A stretch of 64,000 bases of DNA. Origin: Weissella sagaensis. Its GTDB lineage: Bacteria; Bacillota; Bacilli; Lactobacillales; Lactobacillaceae. The DNA is taken from positions 62,001 to 126,000 of the forward strand of contig NZ_BJDT01000005.1 of assembly GCF_005405285.1 (NCBI RefSeq). Reading direction: 5' to 3'. The notes beneath the pieces were generated by a model, which was not told the DNA's origin, ran no database searches, and saw only the letters and a list, made by a program, of their open reading frames with translations. Both the position numbers and the translations under genes were made by a program. Position 1 is the stretch's first letter; the number at the start of each line of letters is the position of its first letter. Of this stretch, positions 34,354-44,568 are shown one piece after another.

Positions 34354-36177
34354 TTATTCTTCTTCAGCCTTCAAAACAGCCATAAAAGCTTCTTGTGGGA
34401 CTTCAACAGTTCCAACTGATTTCATACGTTTCTTACCACGTTTTTGCTTGTCCAATAATTTTGCTCGACGATCAGGATCACCTGTATGAATACGTGATGT
34501 AACATCTTTACGATAAGCCTTGATAGTTGAACGTGCCACAATTTTAGAACCAATTGCAGCTTGTACTGGAATTTCAAAATTACGACGTGGAATAATCTCT
34601 TTTAACTTCTTAGTAATGACACGTGAACGTTCTTGCGCAAAATCACGGTGCACAATAAAACTTAAAGCATCAACTTTATCCCCATTCAACAAAATATCAA
34701 TTTTAACCAAATCAGATTGACGATAACCTGATATATCATAATCTAATGATGCATAACCACGGGTGTTTGATTTTAATTTATCAAAGAAATCAAAAATAAT
34801 TTCAGATAGTGGCATGTAATACTTAACATTTACACGGCTCTCATCTAAATAATCCATCGTATCAAATTCACCACGCTTAGCTTGCGCCAACTCCATAACG
34901 GCCCCAACGTAATCATTTGGTACCATAATCTGGGCATGCACAAATGGTTCTTCAATTGTTTTAATCTCAGCAACATCTGGTAATTCAGACGGGTTGGCAA
35001 CATCAACCATCTCATCATTAGTAGTAAACGCATGGTATGTCACTGATGGTGCGGTTGTAATCAAATCCAAGTCAAATTCACGTTCAAGACGTTCTTGAAT
35101 AACATCCATATGTAATAGACCTAAGAAACCCGTTCGAAAACCAAAACCTAATGCTTGTGACGTTTCAGGCTCAAACTCCAAAGAAGCATCATTTAATTGT
35201 AATTTTTCAAGTGCATCACGTAAATCATTGTATTTGGCATTATCAGTTGGATATAGTCCTGAGTACACCATTGGGGTCATTGGCTGGTACCCTGGTAATG
35301 GTTTTTCTGCTGGTTGCTTAACATGTGTTATTGTGTCACCAGGTCGTGCATCGCGAATATTTTTAATAGATGCTGCAACATATCCAATATCCCCTGCCAT
35401 TAAATAATCACGTTTAATAGGTGTTGGTGAATTAACGCCGACTTCTGTTACTTCATATGAGGCACCAGAATTCATGAATTTAATCTTTTCACCTGGTTTT
35501 AAAATACCTGTTTTAACACGAACAGTTAAAATAACCCCTTTATATGAATCATATGCCGAATCAAAAATTAGTGCTTGTAACGGGTCTGTCAAACTACCTT
35601 CTGGAGCTGGAATATCCGTAACAATTTTTTCTAATAGTTCTGGAATACCAATCCCCTTTTTGGCCGATGCCAACACAGCATTAGACGCATCAATACCGAT
35701 TACATCTTCAATTTCAGTTTTTACAGCTTCTGGATTAGCAGCTGGCAAATCAATTTTATTAATAACTGGTAAAATTTCCAAATCATTTTCAATTGCTAAA
35801 TAAACATTTGCTAATGTCTGTGCTTCAACTCCTTGCGCAGCATCAACAACCAGGATAGCACCATCAGCGGCGGCTAATGAACGTGAAACCTCATATGAAA
35901 AATCCACATGGCCTGGTGTATCAACTAAATGGAAAATATAAGTTTCACCATCATTAGCCTTATAATGCACCTCAACAGCGTTCATTTTAATTGTAATACC
36001 ACGTTCACGTTCCAAATCCATCGTATCCAATAACTGATTTTGCATTTCACGCTCAGTAACTGTGTGCGTTGCCTCTAAAATACGATCTGATATTGTTGAT
36101 TTACCATGATCAATATGAGCCACAATACTAAAATTACGTATATGGTTTTGGCGCGCCTGCATTTCTTCTATATTCAT
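34354..36177 (-). CDS. lepA: Elongation factor 4 (LepA)
   Basis: LepA is a translational GTPase that associates with ribosomes and is thought to help in stress or in ribosome assembly. The 607 residues include the G1 loop AHIDHGKST, the DTPGHVDF G3 motif, NKIDLP G4 motif, EF-G-like domains II, III and V, and the LepA-specific C-terminal domain ending in a lysine-rich stretch [20 protein letters not shown]. Length is normal. Confidence 0.97.
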   Translation of the reverse strand: MNIEEMQARQNHIRNFSIVAHIDHGKSTISDRILEATHTVTEREMQNQLLDTMDLERERGITIKMNAVEVHYKANDGETYIFHLVDTPGHVDFSYEVSRSLAAADGAILVVDAAQGVEAQTLANVYLAIENDLEILPVINKIDLPAANPEAVKTEIEDVIGIDASNAVLASAKKGIGIPELLEKIVTDIPAPEGSLTDPLQALIFDSAYDSYKGVILTVRVKTGILKPGEKIKFMNSGASYEVTEVGVNSPTPIKRDYLMAGDIGYVAASIKNIRDARPGDTITHVKQPAEKPLPGYQPMTPMVYSGLYPTDNAKYNDLRDALEKLQLNDASLEFEPETSQALGFGFRTGFLGLLHMDVIQERLEREFDLDLITTAPSVTYHAFTTNDEMVDVANPSELPDVAEIKTIEEPFVHAQIMVPNDYVGAVMELAQAKRGEFDTMDYLDESRVNVKYYMPLSEIIFDFFDKLKSNTRGYASLDYDISGYRQSDLVKIDILLNGDKVDALSFIVHRDFAQERSRVITKKLKEIIPRRNFEIPVQAAIGSKIVARSTIKAYRKDVTSRIHTGDPDRRAKLLDKQKRGKKRMKSVGTVEVPQEAFMAVLKAEEE

Positions 36178-36259
36178 TATTTGCGCTCCTATGTTGTATT
36201 TATTCTGTCCTTACCATTATACAAGTATTCTTAATATCATGGTAGTACTCCCTGATCCA

Positions 36260-36388
36260 TTATTTTTTATTTAATTTATCGGTCATTTCCTTGGCCTTGT
36301 CATCGACTGATTGGTTAAATTTTTTTTGCCGATACTGTGTATAAATAAAGCCAGCTAACAAAATAATGATAATGATCCATTTAAGCAT
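36260..36388 (-). CDS. Small single-span membrane protein, 42 residues
   Basis: The frame begins MLKWIIIILLAGFIYTQYRQ: one hydrophobic segment (residues 3-16), then a charged helix rich in Lys, Asp and Asn. AAAGGAG lies nine bases before the ATG, which is strong for such a small gene. It sits in the 328-base gap between lepA and the divergent DUF308 gene, which otherwise shows no feature I can name. Similar tiny membrane proteins are common and mostly uncharacterised. Confidence 0.6.
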   Translation of the reverse strand: MLKWIIIIILLAGFIYTQYRQKKFNQSVDDKAKEMTDKLNKK

Positions 36389-36505
36389 TTTTCCATTCTC
36401 CTTTGATAAATAGTTAATATTTTTTATTTTAATTCACTCTTCAATTGTATTTTACAACATTTTCAATTACACTCAATTTAAACAACTTATTAAGGGGGCA
36501 TTCTT

Positions 36506-37138
36506 ATGGCTGATTTGCCAGAAATTAAACATGAAACGACCAATAGCGAGGACATGGTGCCATCAAGACTTTCTAAACAACCACAACAATCACAAAAACC
36601 TGTTATTTCTTATTTTGTGCGTAAGTTATTAGCCGCTGCTGGTGTCATTTCAATTATTTTAGGAATTTTTGCATTTGTTTTCAATACAGAATGGTTACTT
36701 GCTGTTTCGATTATTTTTGGTCTTTTTTCAATTTTCATTGCTTTTATTGATCTCATGTTATTTAGTAATAGTGTTTATCTACGTGGTGCCCATTTAATGA
36801 GTGCCCTACTAAGCGCTGTGATGGGTCTTGTCTTATTATTCCGTCAAGATTTCACACAAGATTTTATTGGTTTGGTATTCGGCTTTTGGATTCTATTTAA
36901 TGCCACAAGTAATTTAGCACAAACTTGGGTTCCCGAATTATTAATTGGTTGGCAACGTTTAGTTGGCTTGATTATTGGTGCTGTTGGTCTTGCTTTAGGA
37001 TTATTCCTAGTATTATTTACAGGATACACGCCTCACAACATGCAAATTATCTTGGGTGTTTACACTGATCTATTAGGTATTTTCTTCTTACTTGTTAGTT
37101 TTTTCAGTCATAAAAACGACTTGAACAGTAATAAATAA
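36506..37138 (+). CDS. HdeD/DUF308-type membrane protein
   Basis: The 210-residue protein has a polar N-terminal tail of about 35 residues (Ser/Gln/Pro-rich) and then six hydrophobic segments arranged as three hairpins, with short polar links, as in DUF308 (HdeD-like) proteins. These are linked to acid or other stress in some bacteria, but no biochemical role is known. AAGGGGGC lies about six bases before the ATG. It converges with cls on a shared terminator. Confidence 0.78.
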   Translation: MADLPEIKHETTNSEDMVPSRLSKQPQQSQKPVISYFVRKLLAAAGVISIILGIFAFVFNTEWLLAVSIIFGLFSIFIAFIDLMLFSNSVYLRGAHLMSALLSAVMGLVLLFRQDFTQDFIGLVFGFWILFNATSNLAQTWVPELLIGWQRLVGLIIGAVGLALGLFLVLFTGYTPHNMQIILGVYTDLLGIFFLLVSFFSHKNDLNSNK

Positions 37139-37150
37139 ATATTATCTACC

Positions 37151-37181
37151 AAAAAGGCAGTCTCAATGAGACTGCCTTTTT
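37151..37181. terminator. Bidirectional terminator between DUF308 gene and cls
   Basis: Fifteen-base complementary arms (AAAAAGGCAGTCTCA and its reverse complement) fold with a tight loop and have A/T tracts on both sides. It lies between two convergent genes. Confidence 0.92.
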
Positions 37182-37195
37182 ATATCAATGATTAA

Positions 37196-38644
37196 TTATA
37201 AAATTGGTGTTAATAATCTCGAGAAAAATTGTTTAAATCGTTTCCAGGAAGACTGTGCTGCAAAATACTCTGATGTCAAAAGTTGTGAATCAAGTAAATC
37301 CTTTTCAAAAATTGCTTCCATTTCTAATGCTAATCGTTCACTATACAAAAATGCATTGACTTCAAAATTTAGAGAAAATGAACGAATATCCATATTAGCA
37401 CTACCAACCGATACGATACGATTATCAATCACGATTGTTTTGGCATGTAAAAATCCTTTGTTATATGCATAAACTTCAATACCATCATTAGCCAAGACAC
37501 TTGCATAATATTCTGTTGCTCGATAAACAAACATATGATCAGGTTTTGATGGAATCATAATTCTGACATGCACACCCGACTTAGCCGCAATTGCAAGCGA
37601 ATCCATGATTGCTTGATTTGGAATAAAGTAAGGTGATTGAATCGTAATACTTTCATGGGCCATTGAAATCATACGTAGGTACCCTTGATAAATCTGATTT
37701 GATTCTGAATCCGGACCTGAAGACACAATTTGCATGGCAACATCACCACCCGTATCATGTGACGGGAAATATTCCTCACCAAACTTCAACTTTTGATATT
37801 TATTGGTAGCATTCCAATCCATAAAAAAGCGACTTTGCATGGCCAAAACAGCATCCCCAACAACACGTAAATGTGTATCACGCCAATAACCAAATTTTTC
37901 TAAACGACCTAGATATTGATCACCAATATTAAAGCCACCAATATAACCAATATCACCATCAATAATAACTAACTTACGGTGATCATGATTATTAACATGC
38001 AAGGGCATGATTTGCCATTTTGGCATTAAAAATGCTTCTACATGCCCCCCTGCTTCACGCAATCGTTTATATAATTTGTTATTTTTACCGCCAGACCCCC
38101 AGCTATCATAAATAACACGAACTCGTACGCCTTCTTTAGCTTTTTCAGTTAATAAATCAACAAATTCATTACCTAACTTATCATTATAAATCGTATAATA
38201 TTCAACATTAATATGATGCTTAGCCGCTTTAATATCAATAAATAATTGCTTAAATTTTTCATGACCATCTGTTAAAATGTTTACTTCATTTTGATTCGAA
38301 AATATTGCTTGCTCATTTTGTAAAAATAAGCGAATAAAAGCTTGTTCTTCCACATAGCGTTCTGAATCAGATAATGCCATAACTTCTTTTTGCTGATTAT
38401 CAGCAATCTTATCAATACCCAAAACTTCTTGTGTTTGCATATTAAAAATATGATGCCCTGACAATTTTCGTCCAAACAAAAAATAAATTAAGAATCCGAT
38501 TCCAGGAAACAACAATAACACAAGCATCCACGCCCAAATAGAAGTAATATCACGATAACGATCTCTAAATACCGTTAAAATAGCTGCAAAACTATTAACT
38601 ACGAAGATGATTTCAATTAATATCATCAACCAATGTTCAGCCAT
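37196..38644 (-). CDS. cls: Cardiolipin synthase
   Basis: This membrane enzyme joins two phosphatidylglycerols to form cardiolipin. The 482-residue protein has two N-terminal membrane segments (about residues 5-22 and 35-55) and two phospholipase D motifs: HDHRKLVIIDGDIGYIGG and HAKTIVIDNRIVSVGS. Length and motif spacing are normal for the ClsA type of Gram-positives. It ends at the shared terminator. Confidence 0.94.
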   Translation of the reverse strand: MAEHWLMILIEIIFVVNSFAAILTVFRDRYRDITSIWAWMLVLLLFPGIGFLIYFLFGRKLSGHHIFNMQTQEVLGIDKIADNQQKEVMALSDSERYVEEQAFIRLFLQNEQAIFSNQNEVNILTDGHEKFKQLFIDIKAAKHHINVEYYTIYNDKLGNEFVDLLTEKAKEGVRVRVIYDSWGSGGKNNKLYKRLREAGGHVEAFLMPKWQIMPLHVNNHDHRKLVIIDGDIGYIGGFNIGDQYLGRLEKFGYWRDTHLRVVGDAVLAMQSRFFMDWNATNKYQKLKFGEEYFPSHDTGGDVAMQIVSSGPDSESNQIYQGYLRMISMAHESITIQSPYFIPNQAIMDSLAIAAKSGVHVRIMIPSKPDHMFVYRATEYYASVLANDGIEVYAYNKGFLHAKTIVIDNRIVSVGSANMDIRSFSLNFEVNAFLYSERLALEMEAIFEKDLLDSQLLTSEYFAAQSSWKRFKQFFSRLLTPIL

Positions 38645-38724
38645 AACCCATCTCCTTTTGAATGATAGTCTTTATTCTATCAGGTTTATATGCCAATAAT
38701 ATATCAAACATTAAAATTAAAGGG

Positions 38725-40245
38725 TTACTTTAATAAATTATGTTTTTTCAAATAAAGATGTGCGACCTTATCAGCAGACTTGTGTTGAACCGTTACTTGA
38801 TAATTCATATTAATCATATCTTGATTTGTTATTTTATTATCTAAGCGCTCTAGACTCTTTTTTACACTTGGATATTTTTTTAAGATGTTTTCCCGTACCA
38901 ATGGTGCTCCTTGGAATGGGGGAAAATATTTTTTATCATCAACTAAAGTTACTAACTTATCAGCCTTCAATTGTGGATCTGTTGTATAAGCATCCGTGAC
39001 ATCAATTTGGCCATTAGCTAATGCATTATAACGCAAACTAGACGACATACTTTTCACATCTTTAAATTGTAATCCGTAAGCTTTTTTCATACCTGGATAT
39101 GAATCCTTTAATTCATAAAAATCATGATCAAAACCTGCTGTTAATTGTGATGACATCTTTGCTAAATCACTAGTTGTTTTTAAATTATATTTCTTAGCAT
39201 CACTTTGTCGTACTGCTAATGCATATGTATTTTGATATCGCATTGGTGCTAAATAAGTTAAATTAGCCTGATTATATAAGGCTTCCTTTGCATCATGATA
39301 GGCTTGTCTTGGTTGGTGGCTAACAGTTTTCCCTTTGATAAGGTTTTGTAAAACAGTACCAGTAAATTCTGGGTAAATATCAACATCACCACTCTTAATC
39401 GCTTTATAAATAAATGTTGTGCCACCAAAATCCGGTTTCAATTGCACGTCCAAACGTGCATTATCGGCTTCAATTAATTCTTTATACATATTTATTAAAA
39501 TTTCTGGTTCACCGCCTAGTTTACCAGCAATTGTAATACGTCCTTTAGGCTGTGTTAGTGCTTTACCAGTAAAATAACCACCAAGTAACAAAATTGCAAC
39601 GATCGCTAGGATGCCCATTTTTTTCAAAGATAATTTACCAATTATTTTAATTAACCATGAAAAAGCCAATGCCAAAACAGCAGATAAAATTGCGCCTAAT
39701 AATAGCTGTGCATTATCATTTGTCTGGATACCAATCATAATAAATGATCCTAATCCACCACCACCAATTAATGCTGCTAAAGTAGCTGTTCCAATAATCA
39801 TGACCATTGCAATGCGCAATCCAGATAAAATCAGCGGCATAGCCAATGGTAATTGAATTTTAAATAACTTAAAATATTTTGAAAAACCAAAAGCTTCAGC
39901 TGCTTCCAATAAATTCGCATCAATTTGCGTTAATCCTGCATATGTATTTTGAAAGATTGGCATAATTGCATATAACACTAATGCTATAACAGCAGGAAAT
40001 GTCCCAATACCAACAAATGGAATTAAAACACCTAATACAGCTAAACTAGGTATCGTTTGAATGATACCTGCAATTTGTAAAACAACTTCACCTGCTCGTC
40101 GATGATTCATTAAGATAATAGCTAAAGGAATTGCAATCACTGCCGCAACTAAGATTGCAGCCAAAGAAAGTAGGATATGCTCTTCTAAAGCGACAATAAT
40201 GTCGCTTGCATGTGTCATCACAAAATGCAACAAATCATTTAACAT
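38725..40245 (-). CDS. Quaternary-amine ABC transporter, fused permease and substrate-binding protein
   Basis: Residues 1-210 form a BPD-type permease with about five membrane segments and the EAA-like loop LLEAAEAFGFSKYFKLFKIQLPLAMP, in part. After a sixth segment (about residues 212-230) comes an OpuAC-type substrate-binding domain (about 237-506), so the binding domain is tethered outside the membrane. This fusion is typical of lactic acid bacterial uptake systems for glycine betaine, carnitine or choline. It follows the ATPase gene by ten bases. Exact substrate not determined. Confidence 0.88.
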   Translation of the reverse strand: MLNDLLHFVMTHASDIIVALEEHILLSLAAILVAAVIAIPLAIILMNHRRAGEVVLQIAGIIQTIPSLAVLGVLIPFVGIGTFPAVIALVLYAIMPIFQNTYAGLTQIDANLLEAAEAFGFSKYFKLFKIQLPLAMPLILSGLRIAMVMIIGTATLAALIGGGGLGSFIMIGIQTNDNAQLLLGAILSAVLALAFSWLIKIIGKLSLKKMGILAIVAILLLGGYFTGKALTQPKGRITIAGKLGGEPEILINMYKELIEADNARLDVQLKPDFGGTTFIYKAIKSGDVDIYPEFTGTVLQNLIKGKTVSHQPRQAYHDAKEALYNQANLTYLAPMRYQNTYALAVRQSDAKKYNLKTTSDLAKMSSQLTAGFDHDFYELKDSYPGMKKAYGLQFKDVKSMSSSLRYNALANGQIDVTDAYTTDPQLKADKLVTLVDDKKYFPPFQGAPLVRENILKKYPSVKKSLERLDNKITNQDMINMNYQVTVQHKSADKVAHLYLKKHNLLK

Positions 40246-40255
40246 TTTACGCTCC

Positions 40256-41176
40256 TTAATATTTGCTAATATACATTAATAAATGACGTTGATTAATGAT
40301 ATATTGTTGGTCAATAATAGCACTATCATGACGATACAACATAGCTGCCAGTTCTTGGAGAGTTTGTGTACTTTTAAGATGTGGTCCCTCAACGGACACA
40401 TCAGTAGTAATCTTCTGTCCTAGGCCAGCCTCAAGTAAATCAGCAATTAACGTTATTCGTTGATTGTTAAATAATGATGATACTACTGCATTAGCCGGTT
40501 GATTAATAATTGTTTGCGGCTTACCTACTTGTTGCAGCTCCCCATTAACCAATACACCAATTTTTGACCCCAAGCGTAACGCTTCTTGCATATCATGTGT
40601 GACAAAAACAATTGTTGGCCTAAATTCTTGATATAAAGATAGTATTAAATCTTGTAATTGTTTACGTGATAATGGATCTAATGCACTAAAAGGCTCATCC
40701 ATTAAAATAATTTCTGGCTTAGTAATTAGCGCACGGACAATACCAACACGCTGTTGCTCCCCACCAGATAGTTCACGTGGCATACGCGTTCCATATTGTT
40801 CATATGGTAACCCGACTTTATCTAATAATATTTTGACTAATTGTTGCCTTTGACTACGTTTAACGCCATTTGCTTCTAACAAAATACCTGCATTTTGACT
40901 AATCGTAAGATTGGGGAAAAGTGCAATATTTTGTAAGACATAGCCAATATGTCGCCTCAAAATTGTCGTATTCGTACTTGCTACATCTTTATTATCTATC
41001 AAAATTTTACCGTGCGTTTGCTGTGTTAGCCGATTAATCATTTTAAGAATTGTTGTTTTACCACTACCACTTGGGCCAACTAATACAAAAAATTCACCGG
41101 ATGCAATCGTTAAATTAAGATGATTCACAACTTGTTTATCTTGATACGTTTTTACAACATCCTCAAATACAATCAT
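40256..41176 (-). CDS. Quaternary-amine ABC transporter, ATP-binding subunit
   Basis: The 306-residue ATPase has Walker A GPSGSGKTT, signature LSGGEQQRV, Walker B IILMDEPFSALD and the switch histidine in VFVTHDMQEAL. It belongs to the OpuA/OpuC-like group, but the C-terminal part (about residues 235-306) is shorter than the tandem CBS domains that sense ionic strength in OpuA. It may therefore respond differently or not be osmotically gated. It pairs with the fused permease downstream. Confidence 0.88.
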   Translation of the reverse strand: MIVFEDVVKTYQDKQVVNHLNLTIASGEFFVLVGPSGSGKTTILKMINRLTQQTHGKILIDNKDVASTNTTILRRHIGYVLQNIALFPNLTISQNAGILLEANGVKRSQRQQLVKILLDKVGLPYEQYGTRMPRELSGGEQQRVGIVRALITKPEIILMDEPFSALDPLSRKQLQDLILSLYQEFRPTIVFVTHDMQEALRLGSKIGVLVNGELQQVGKPQTIINQPANAVVSSLFNNQRITLIADLLEAGLGQKITTDVSVEGPHLKSTQTLQELAAMLYRHDSAIIDQQYIINQRHLLMYISKY

Positions 41177-41242
41177 TGTAATATTCCTTTCATTATATAT
41201 GTTTTAACTAAATTTAGTGCTTTTATCATAATATCAGTATAT

Positions 41243-41273
41243 AAAAAAGACTGGGTAAACTAAACCCCAGTCT
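41243..41273 (-). terminator. Terminator after thiE
   Basis: An AGACTGGG/CCCAGTCT stem with an AT-rich loop is followed by six T residues on the minus strand, eight bases past the thiE stop. It ends the thiamine operon. Confidence 0.88.
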
Positions 41274-41281
41274 CAATCTGA

Positions 41282-41899
41282 TTATAGCAAACTAATTGCT
41301 TCTTTTAATTGTTTTACCTTATCTGCAATATTTGGTGCTTGCATAATTTCACTCACTACGGCCACACCAACAATATTGGTATCTGTCAGCGTATTGATAT
41401 TGTGTTCTTTAATACCACCAATTGCAAAAACTGGTATATCAACAGTTTTCGTAATTTCTTTTAGCGTTTGCTTACTAGTTGGCTTTGTAATAACTTTCGT
41501 TTGCGTTGGAAACATTGCACCAGTTCCTAAATAATCAGCACCTTGCTGTTCTGCTTCAACCGCACGTGCTACCGTTTTCGCTGATACGCCCAATATCTTA
41601 TTTGGTCCTAATAATTTACGGGCCACATCAACTGGTAGTTCATCATCACCTATATGCGCCCCACTAGCATCAATTGCCAAACAAATGTCAATACGATCAT
41701 CAATAATCAACGGTAAGTGATACCGATCCGTTATCTTTTTAACTTTAATAGCTAGTTCATAATACGCACGTGTGGTTAAATCTTTTTCGCGTAATTGCAC
41801 AAAAGTTACCCCATTAGCACATGCTGTATTAACTCGTTCTAAAAATGTTTCCTCGTTTTCATCATAGCGTGATGTCACTAAATACAATTCTTTTGCCAT
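41282..41899 (-). CDS. thiE: Thiamine-phosphate synthase
   Basis: ThiE couples hydroxymethylpyrimidine pyrophosphate with thiazole phosphate. The 205-residue TIM-barrel protein has [17 protein letters not shown], the [21 protein letters not shown] stretch in part, and [15 protein letters not shown]. It overlaps thiM by 38 bases, with AAGGGG before its ATG. With thiM and thiW it fits salvage of thiazole and pyrimidine rather than full synthesis. Confidence 0.94.
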   Translation of the reverse strand: MAKELYLVTSRYDENEETFLERVNTACANGVTFVQLREKDLTTRAYYELAIKVKKITDRYHLPLIIDDRIDICLAIDASGAHIGDDELPVDVARKLLGPNKILGVSAKTVARAVEAEQQGADYLGTGAMFPTQTKVITKPTSKQTLKEITKTVDIPVFAIGGIKEHNINTLTDTNIVGVAVVSEIMQAPNIADKVKQLKEAISLL

Positions 41900-42695
41900 T
41901 AATAGTCCCCTTCATTTGATCCATCCAATTTGGATTTTGTTCACCCAGTAATGATAATTGGTTTAGAAACTGTTGTCTAAAATCAGCAATTCCTTTTGTT
42001 GTGGCGGTCATTTTAGCTTGTTCACCCGCAATATTTAAATAACTAATCGCCAAAACAGCAGCAGTCTCAGGCACAATTTGTTCACCTAATAAAGCTGCTA
42101 ACAGTGCACCTAATACATCACCTGAACCCGTAAAACAATCCAATTCTAAAACACCATTCTCTAAAACCCACACATTATTTTGGGCTACAATAATATCTTT
42201 TGCTCCTGTAGCAACGTAAATTGAAGTAGTTGGTAGTGTTTTGAGTGCTGTTATTAACTCTGTAAATGCTGCAGGTGTTTGATCGATTTGGTTGCCATCC
42301 ACACCACGACCATTTGTTTTCAATCCTGCAATTGCTCGCATTTCTGAAATATTACCACGCACAATTGTTGGTTCATACGTCATAATCGCAGTCGCTATAT
42401 GCATTGCTGTCCTAGCACTTGCGACACCTACTACGTCTAAAACAAAAGGTTTATCATGATAGGCTAGCTTACTTGCAGCCAGCAAACTCTCTTCTTTAGC
42501 TACGGATAAGCTACCTAAATTTAACAAAACACTGTTTGTTTGTCTTGCCAAATCTGAAAAAGCCCGAACATCTTCAGTCATTATAGGTTTTGCACCAATA
42601 TAAAGTAATGCATTGGCCACTGTTTCAACGGAAACCGTATTCGTTATACAATGAACTAACGGTGCAGTAGTCAATGGCATGGTTACTTTTTCCAT
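41862..42695 (-). CDS. thiM: Hydroxyethylthiazole kinase
   Basis: ThiM phosphorylates the thiazole moiety for salvage. The 277-residue protein has [30 protein letters not shown] and the anion-hole region [17 protein letters not shown] of the ribokinase-like fold. The start overlaps the thiW stop as TAATG. Length is normal. Confidence 0.94.
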   Translation of the reverse strand: MEKVTMPLTTAPLVHCITNTVSVETVANALLYIGAKPIMTEDVRAFSDLARQTNSVLLNLGSLSVAKEESLLAASKLAYHDKPFVLDVVGVASARTAMHIATAIMTYEPTIVRGNISEMRAIAGLKTNGRGVDGNQIDQTPAAFTELITALKTLPTTSIYVATGAKDIIVAQNNVWVLENGVLELDCFTGSGDVLGALLAALLGEQIVPETAAVLAISYLNIAGEQAKMTATTKGIADFRQQFLNQLSLLGEQNPNWMDQMKGTINGKRIVFSDITL

Positions 42696-43213
42696 TATCG
42701 TATCACCCTTTTCCCATTAAACACTTGCATCATATCTTTAAACAAAGAAATTTTCTTAGCTTGCTGCCAAATTAACCAAGCAGCTACCGCCCCCATTAAT
42801 GTTGCCCCTAAAAATCTTGGCGTATACAACAACCAATATAAATCTGTTTTAGTACCTGTAAATAATACCATTACCGGATAAGAAACTAATGAACCAATAA
42901 TCCCCGTCCCAATAATTTCGCCAATAATTGACCCGTAAATATTCCGCGTTAGGCGTGCACCAACACCTGCTAACAATGCACCGAAAACAGCCCCCGTTAA
43001 TGCCAATGGCGGAATCCCCATCAAAAGCATTCTAATAATACCACAACATACGGCCATAACGGTTGCATATAATGGCCCCATTAAAACACCGGCCAATATA
43101 TTAATAACGCTAGACATCGGTGCCATGCCTTCAATACGTAAAATAGGCGATAATACAACATCCAAAGCAATCATCATTGCTAAGTAAGTTATTTTCCTAA
43201 CTTTTGAATTCAT
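42695..43213 (-). CDS. thiW: ThiW, S component of a thiazole uptake ECF transporter
   Basis: ThiW is a substrate-binding membrane subunit thought to bring in the thiazole precursor using the shared ECF energising module, whose genes are not here. The protein of 172 residues has about five hydrophobic segments and a conserved start KITYLAMMIALDVVLSPI. I choose ATG 43213, with GGGAG seven bases upstream; a start 21 codons earlier would begin in the riboswitch terminator hairpin. Confidence 0.88.
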   Translation of the reverse strand: MNSKVRKITYLAMMIALDVVLSPILRIEGMAPMSSVINILAGVLMGPLYATVMAVCCGIIRMLLMGIPPLALTGAVFGALLAGVGARLTRNIYGSIIGEIIGTGIIGSLVSYPVMVLFTGTKTDLYWLLYTPRFLGATLMGAVAAWLIWQQAKKISLFKDMMQVFNGKRVIR

Positions 43214-43253
43214 CTTAATTCTCCCAAAAATTTTACTGCTTATAAAAGTCAGA

Positions 43254-43300
43254 CAACAAAAAAGGCCTTTTTGCAATAAAAAATCACAAAAAAGCCTTTA
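43254..43300 (-). terminator. Expression-platform terminator of the TPP riboswitch
   Basis: A stem formed by AAAGGC and CAAAAAGGCCTTT-type arms, with a long AT-rich loop, is followed by TTTTTT on the minus strand. It lies between the aptamer and the thiW start, so ligand-dependent termination is likely. Confidence 0.7.
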
Positions 43301-43328
43301 TAAATACAATTATTCATATTGGTATTTT

Positions 43329-43414
43329 CACAATTCCTACGCTTAAATAACTAAAACAGGTACGAAGGGTCTAGAGCAATCCTCTTTCTCAGCCATAAAT
43401 GGCTCCCCTTTGTG
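43329..43414 (-). ncRNA. TPP riboswitch (THI box) aptamer
   Basis: On the minus strand, the conserved THI elements appear in order: GGGGAGCC then GGCTGAGA, ACCCTTCGTACCTG, and GCGTAGGAATTGTG. This is the TPP-binding aptamer. It lies between a good promoter and the thiW gene and should shut off thiW-thiM-thiE when TPP is present. Confidence 0.95.
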
Positions 43415-43425
43415 ATTAATATTCT

Positions 43426-43455
43426 ATTATATTACCATCATAACACATCAATCAA
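43426..43455 (-). promoter_or_regulatory. Promoter of the thiamine operon
   Basis: On the minus strand TTGATT (43455-43450) and TATAAT (43431-43426) are 18 bases apart. The element lies in the gap directly after the LysR-type gene, which has no terminator of its own. Confidence 0.75.
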
Positions 43456-43466
43456 CAAAATACTGA

Positions 43467-44363
43467 CTAATTAATATATTGGTTAACGACTTGTGTTATA
43501 TATTTCCAAAATAGTTTATTAGCATTGGACTCATGCTCTTGTTTTAAACGTATAAAGCCAAAATTACTGGTTGTATTTAACCGCACCTTACGCTTAATCA
43601 GTTGATTATCATTACTAATATCAACACGCTTATCCATAACCAAAGCAATTCCCATACCATTTGAAACCATGTTTAATATTATATCAACACGTTTTCCTCG
43701 ATAAGCAACAGCTGTTGTTAACTGCTGTCGTTCAACCATCATACTAAGTTTATTAAATACTAATGATTCTTCACCATCCAACACTAAAATATCTTCTTGT
43801 AAGATATCATTGATTGACAGTACTCTTTTGGCCGATAAGGAATGATTTGCTGGCAACACAGCCACTAAGCTATCTTGATCGGTTAACAGTGTTTCAAATT
43901 TATTGTTTAATCCTGTAATATATTGGCCAAAAATAATATCTGCTTGATTGTCTAATAATGAGTCAACAAGCTTACGATCTTTAATTTCAGAAAAATGTAA
44001 TGTTACTTCTGGAAAATTTTGATGAAAAGAGCTCATTAATGAAAACCCTTCGTAATTTGAAAAAGCTGACATCGTATGAATTGTTAAGACATTGTCCGAC
44101 TCAATATTATGTTGATTTAATGTTTGTTGTAATGCATCAAATTCATGAATGATTTTTTTAGCATACATTTCTGTAATACGGCCTGATTCAGTTAGCGAGA
44201 TACGGCGATGTTCACGTATAAATAATTTTGTTTTTAATTCTTTTTCCAAGGCTAATATTTGTTTAGAAACATTTCCTTGTGTTGTATATAATCTTCTAGC
44301 TGTCTCAGAATAATTTTCGGTTTTAGCTAAGTCTAAAAACACATTAAATTTATGAATATCCAT
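43467..44363 (-). CDS. LysR-family transcriptional regulator
   Basis: The 298-residue protein has an N-terminal winged helix-turn-helix (about residues 1-60: FLDLAKTENYSETARRLYTTQGNVS, in part) and a C-terminal effector-binding domain of the periplasmic-binding-protein fold. Target and effector cannot be told from sequence. It sits between pgk and the thiamine operon, both already having their own control, so its targets may lie elsewhere. Confidence 0.9.
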   Translation of the reverse strand: MDIHKFNVFLDLAKTENYSETARRLYTTQGNVSKQILALEKELKTKLFIREHRRISLTESGRITEMYAKKIIHEFDALQQTLNQHNIESDNVLTIHTMSAFSNYEGFSLMSSFHQNFPEVTLHFSEIKDRKLVDSLLDNQADIIFGQYITGLNNKFETLLTDQDSLVAVLPANHSLSAKRVLSINDILQEDILVLDGEESLVFNKLSMMVERQQLTTAVAYRGKRVDIILNMVSNGMGIALVMDKRVDISNDNQLIKRKVRLNTTSNFGFIRLKQEHESNANKLFWKYITQVVNQYIN

Positions 44364-44513
44364 AATAGACTTCCTTATACATTACTATTTGGAATAGTTT
44401 ATCACAATTATAACCTGTATGGCATCTCAATAATATTAAAAGTGTTTAAAATATTTTAATTTAAAATAACTTTCATGCTTGTATTTATAATGAACAAGTA
44501 GATTACTCATAAT

Positions 44514-44557
44514 AAAAAAGCAATAAATCACCAAAATTGGTAACTTATTGCTTTTTA
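44514..44557. terminator. Terminator after pgk
   Basis: Arms AAAAAGCAATAA and TTATTGCTTTTT, with an inner ACC/GGT stem, lie 12 bases past the pgk stop. T tracts occur on both strands. Confidence 0.88.
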
Positions 44558-44568
44558 GTATGAGACAT

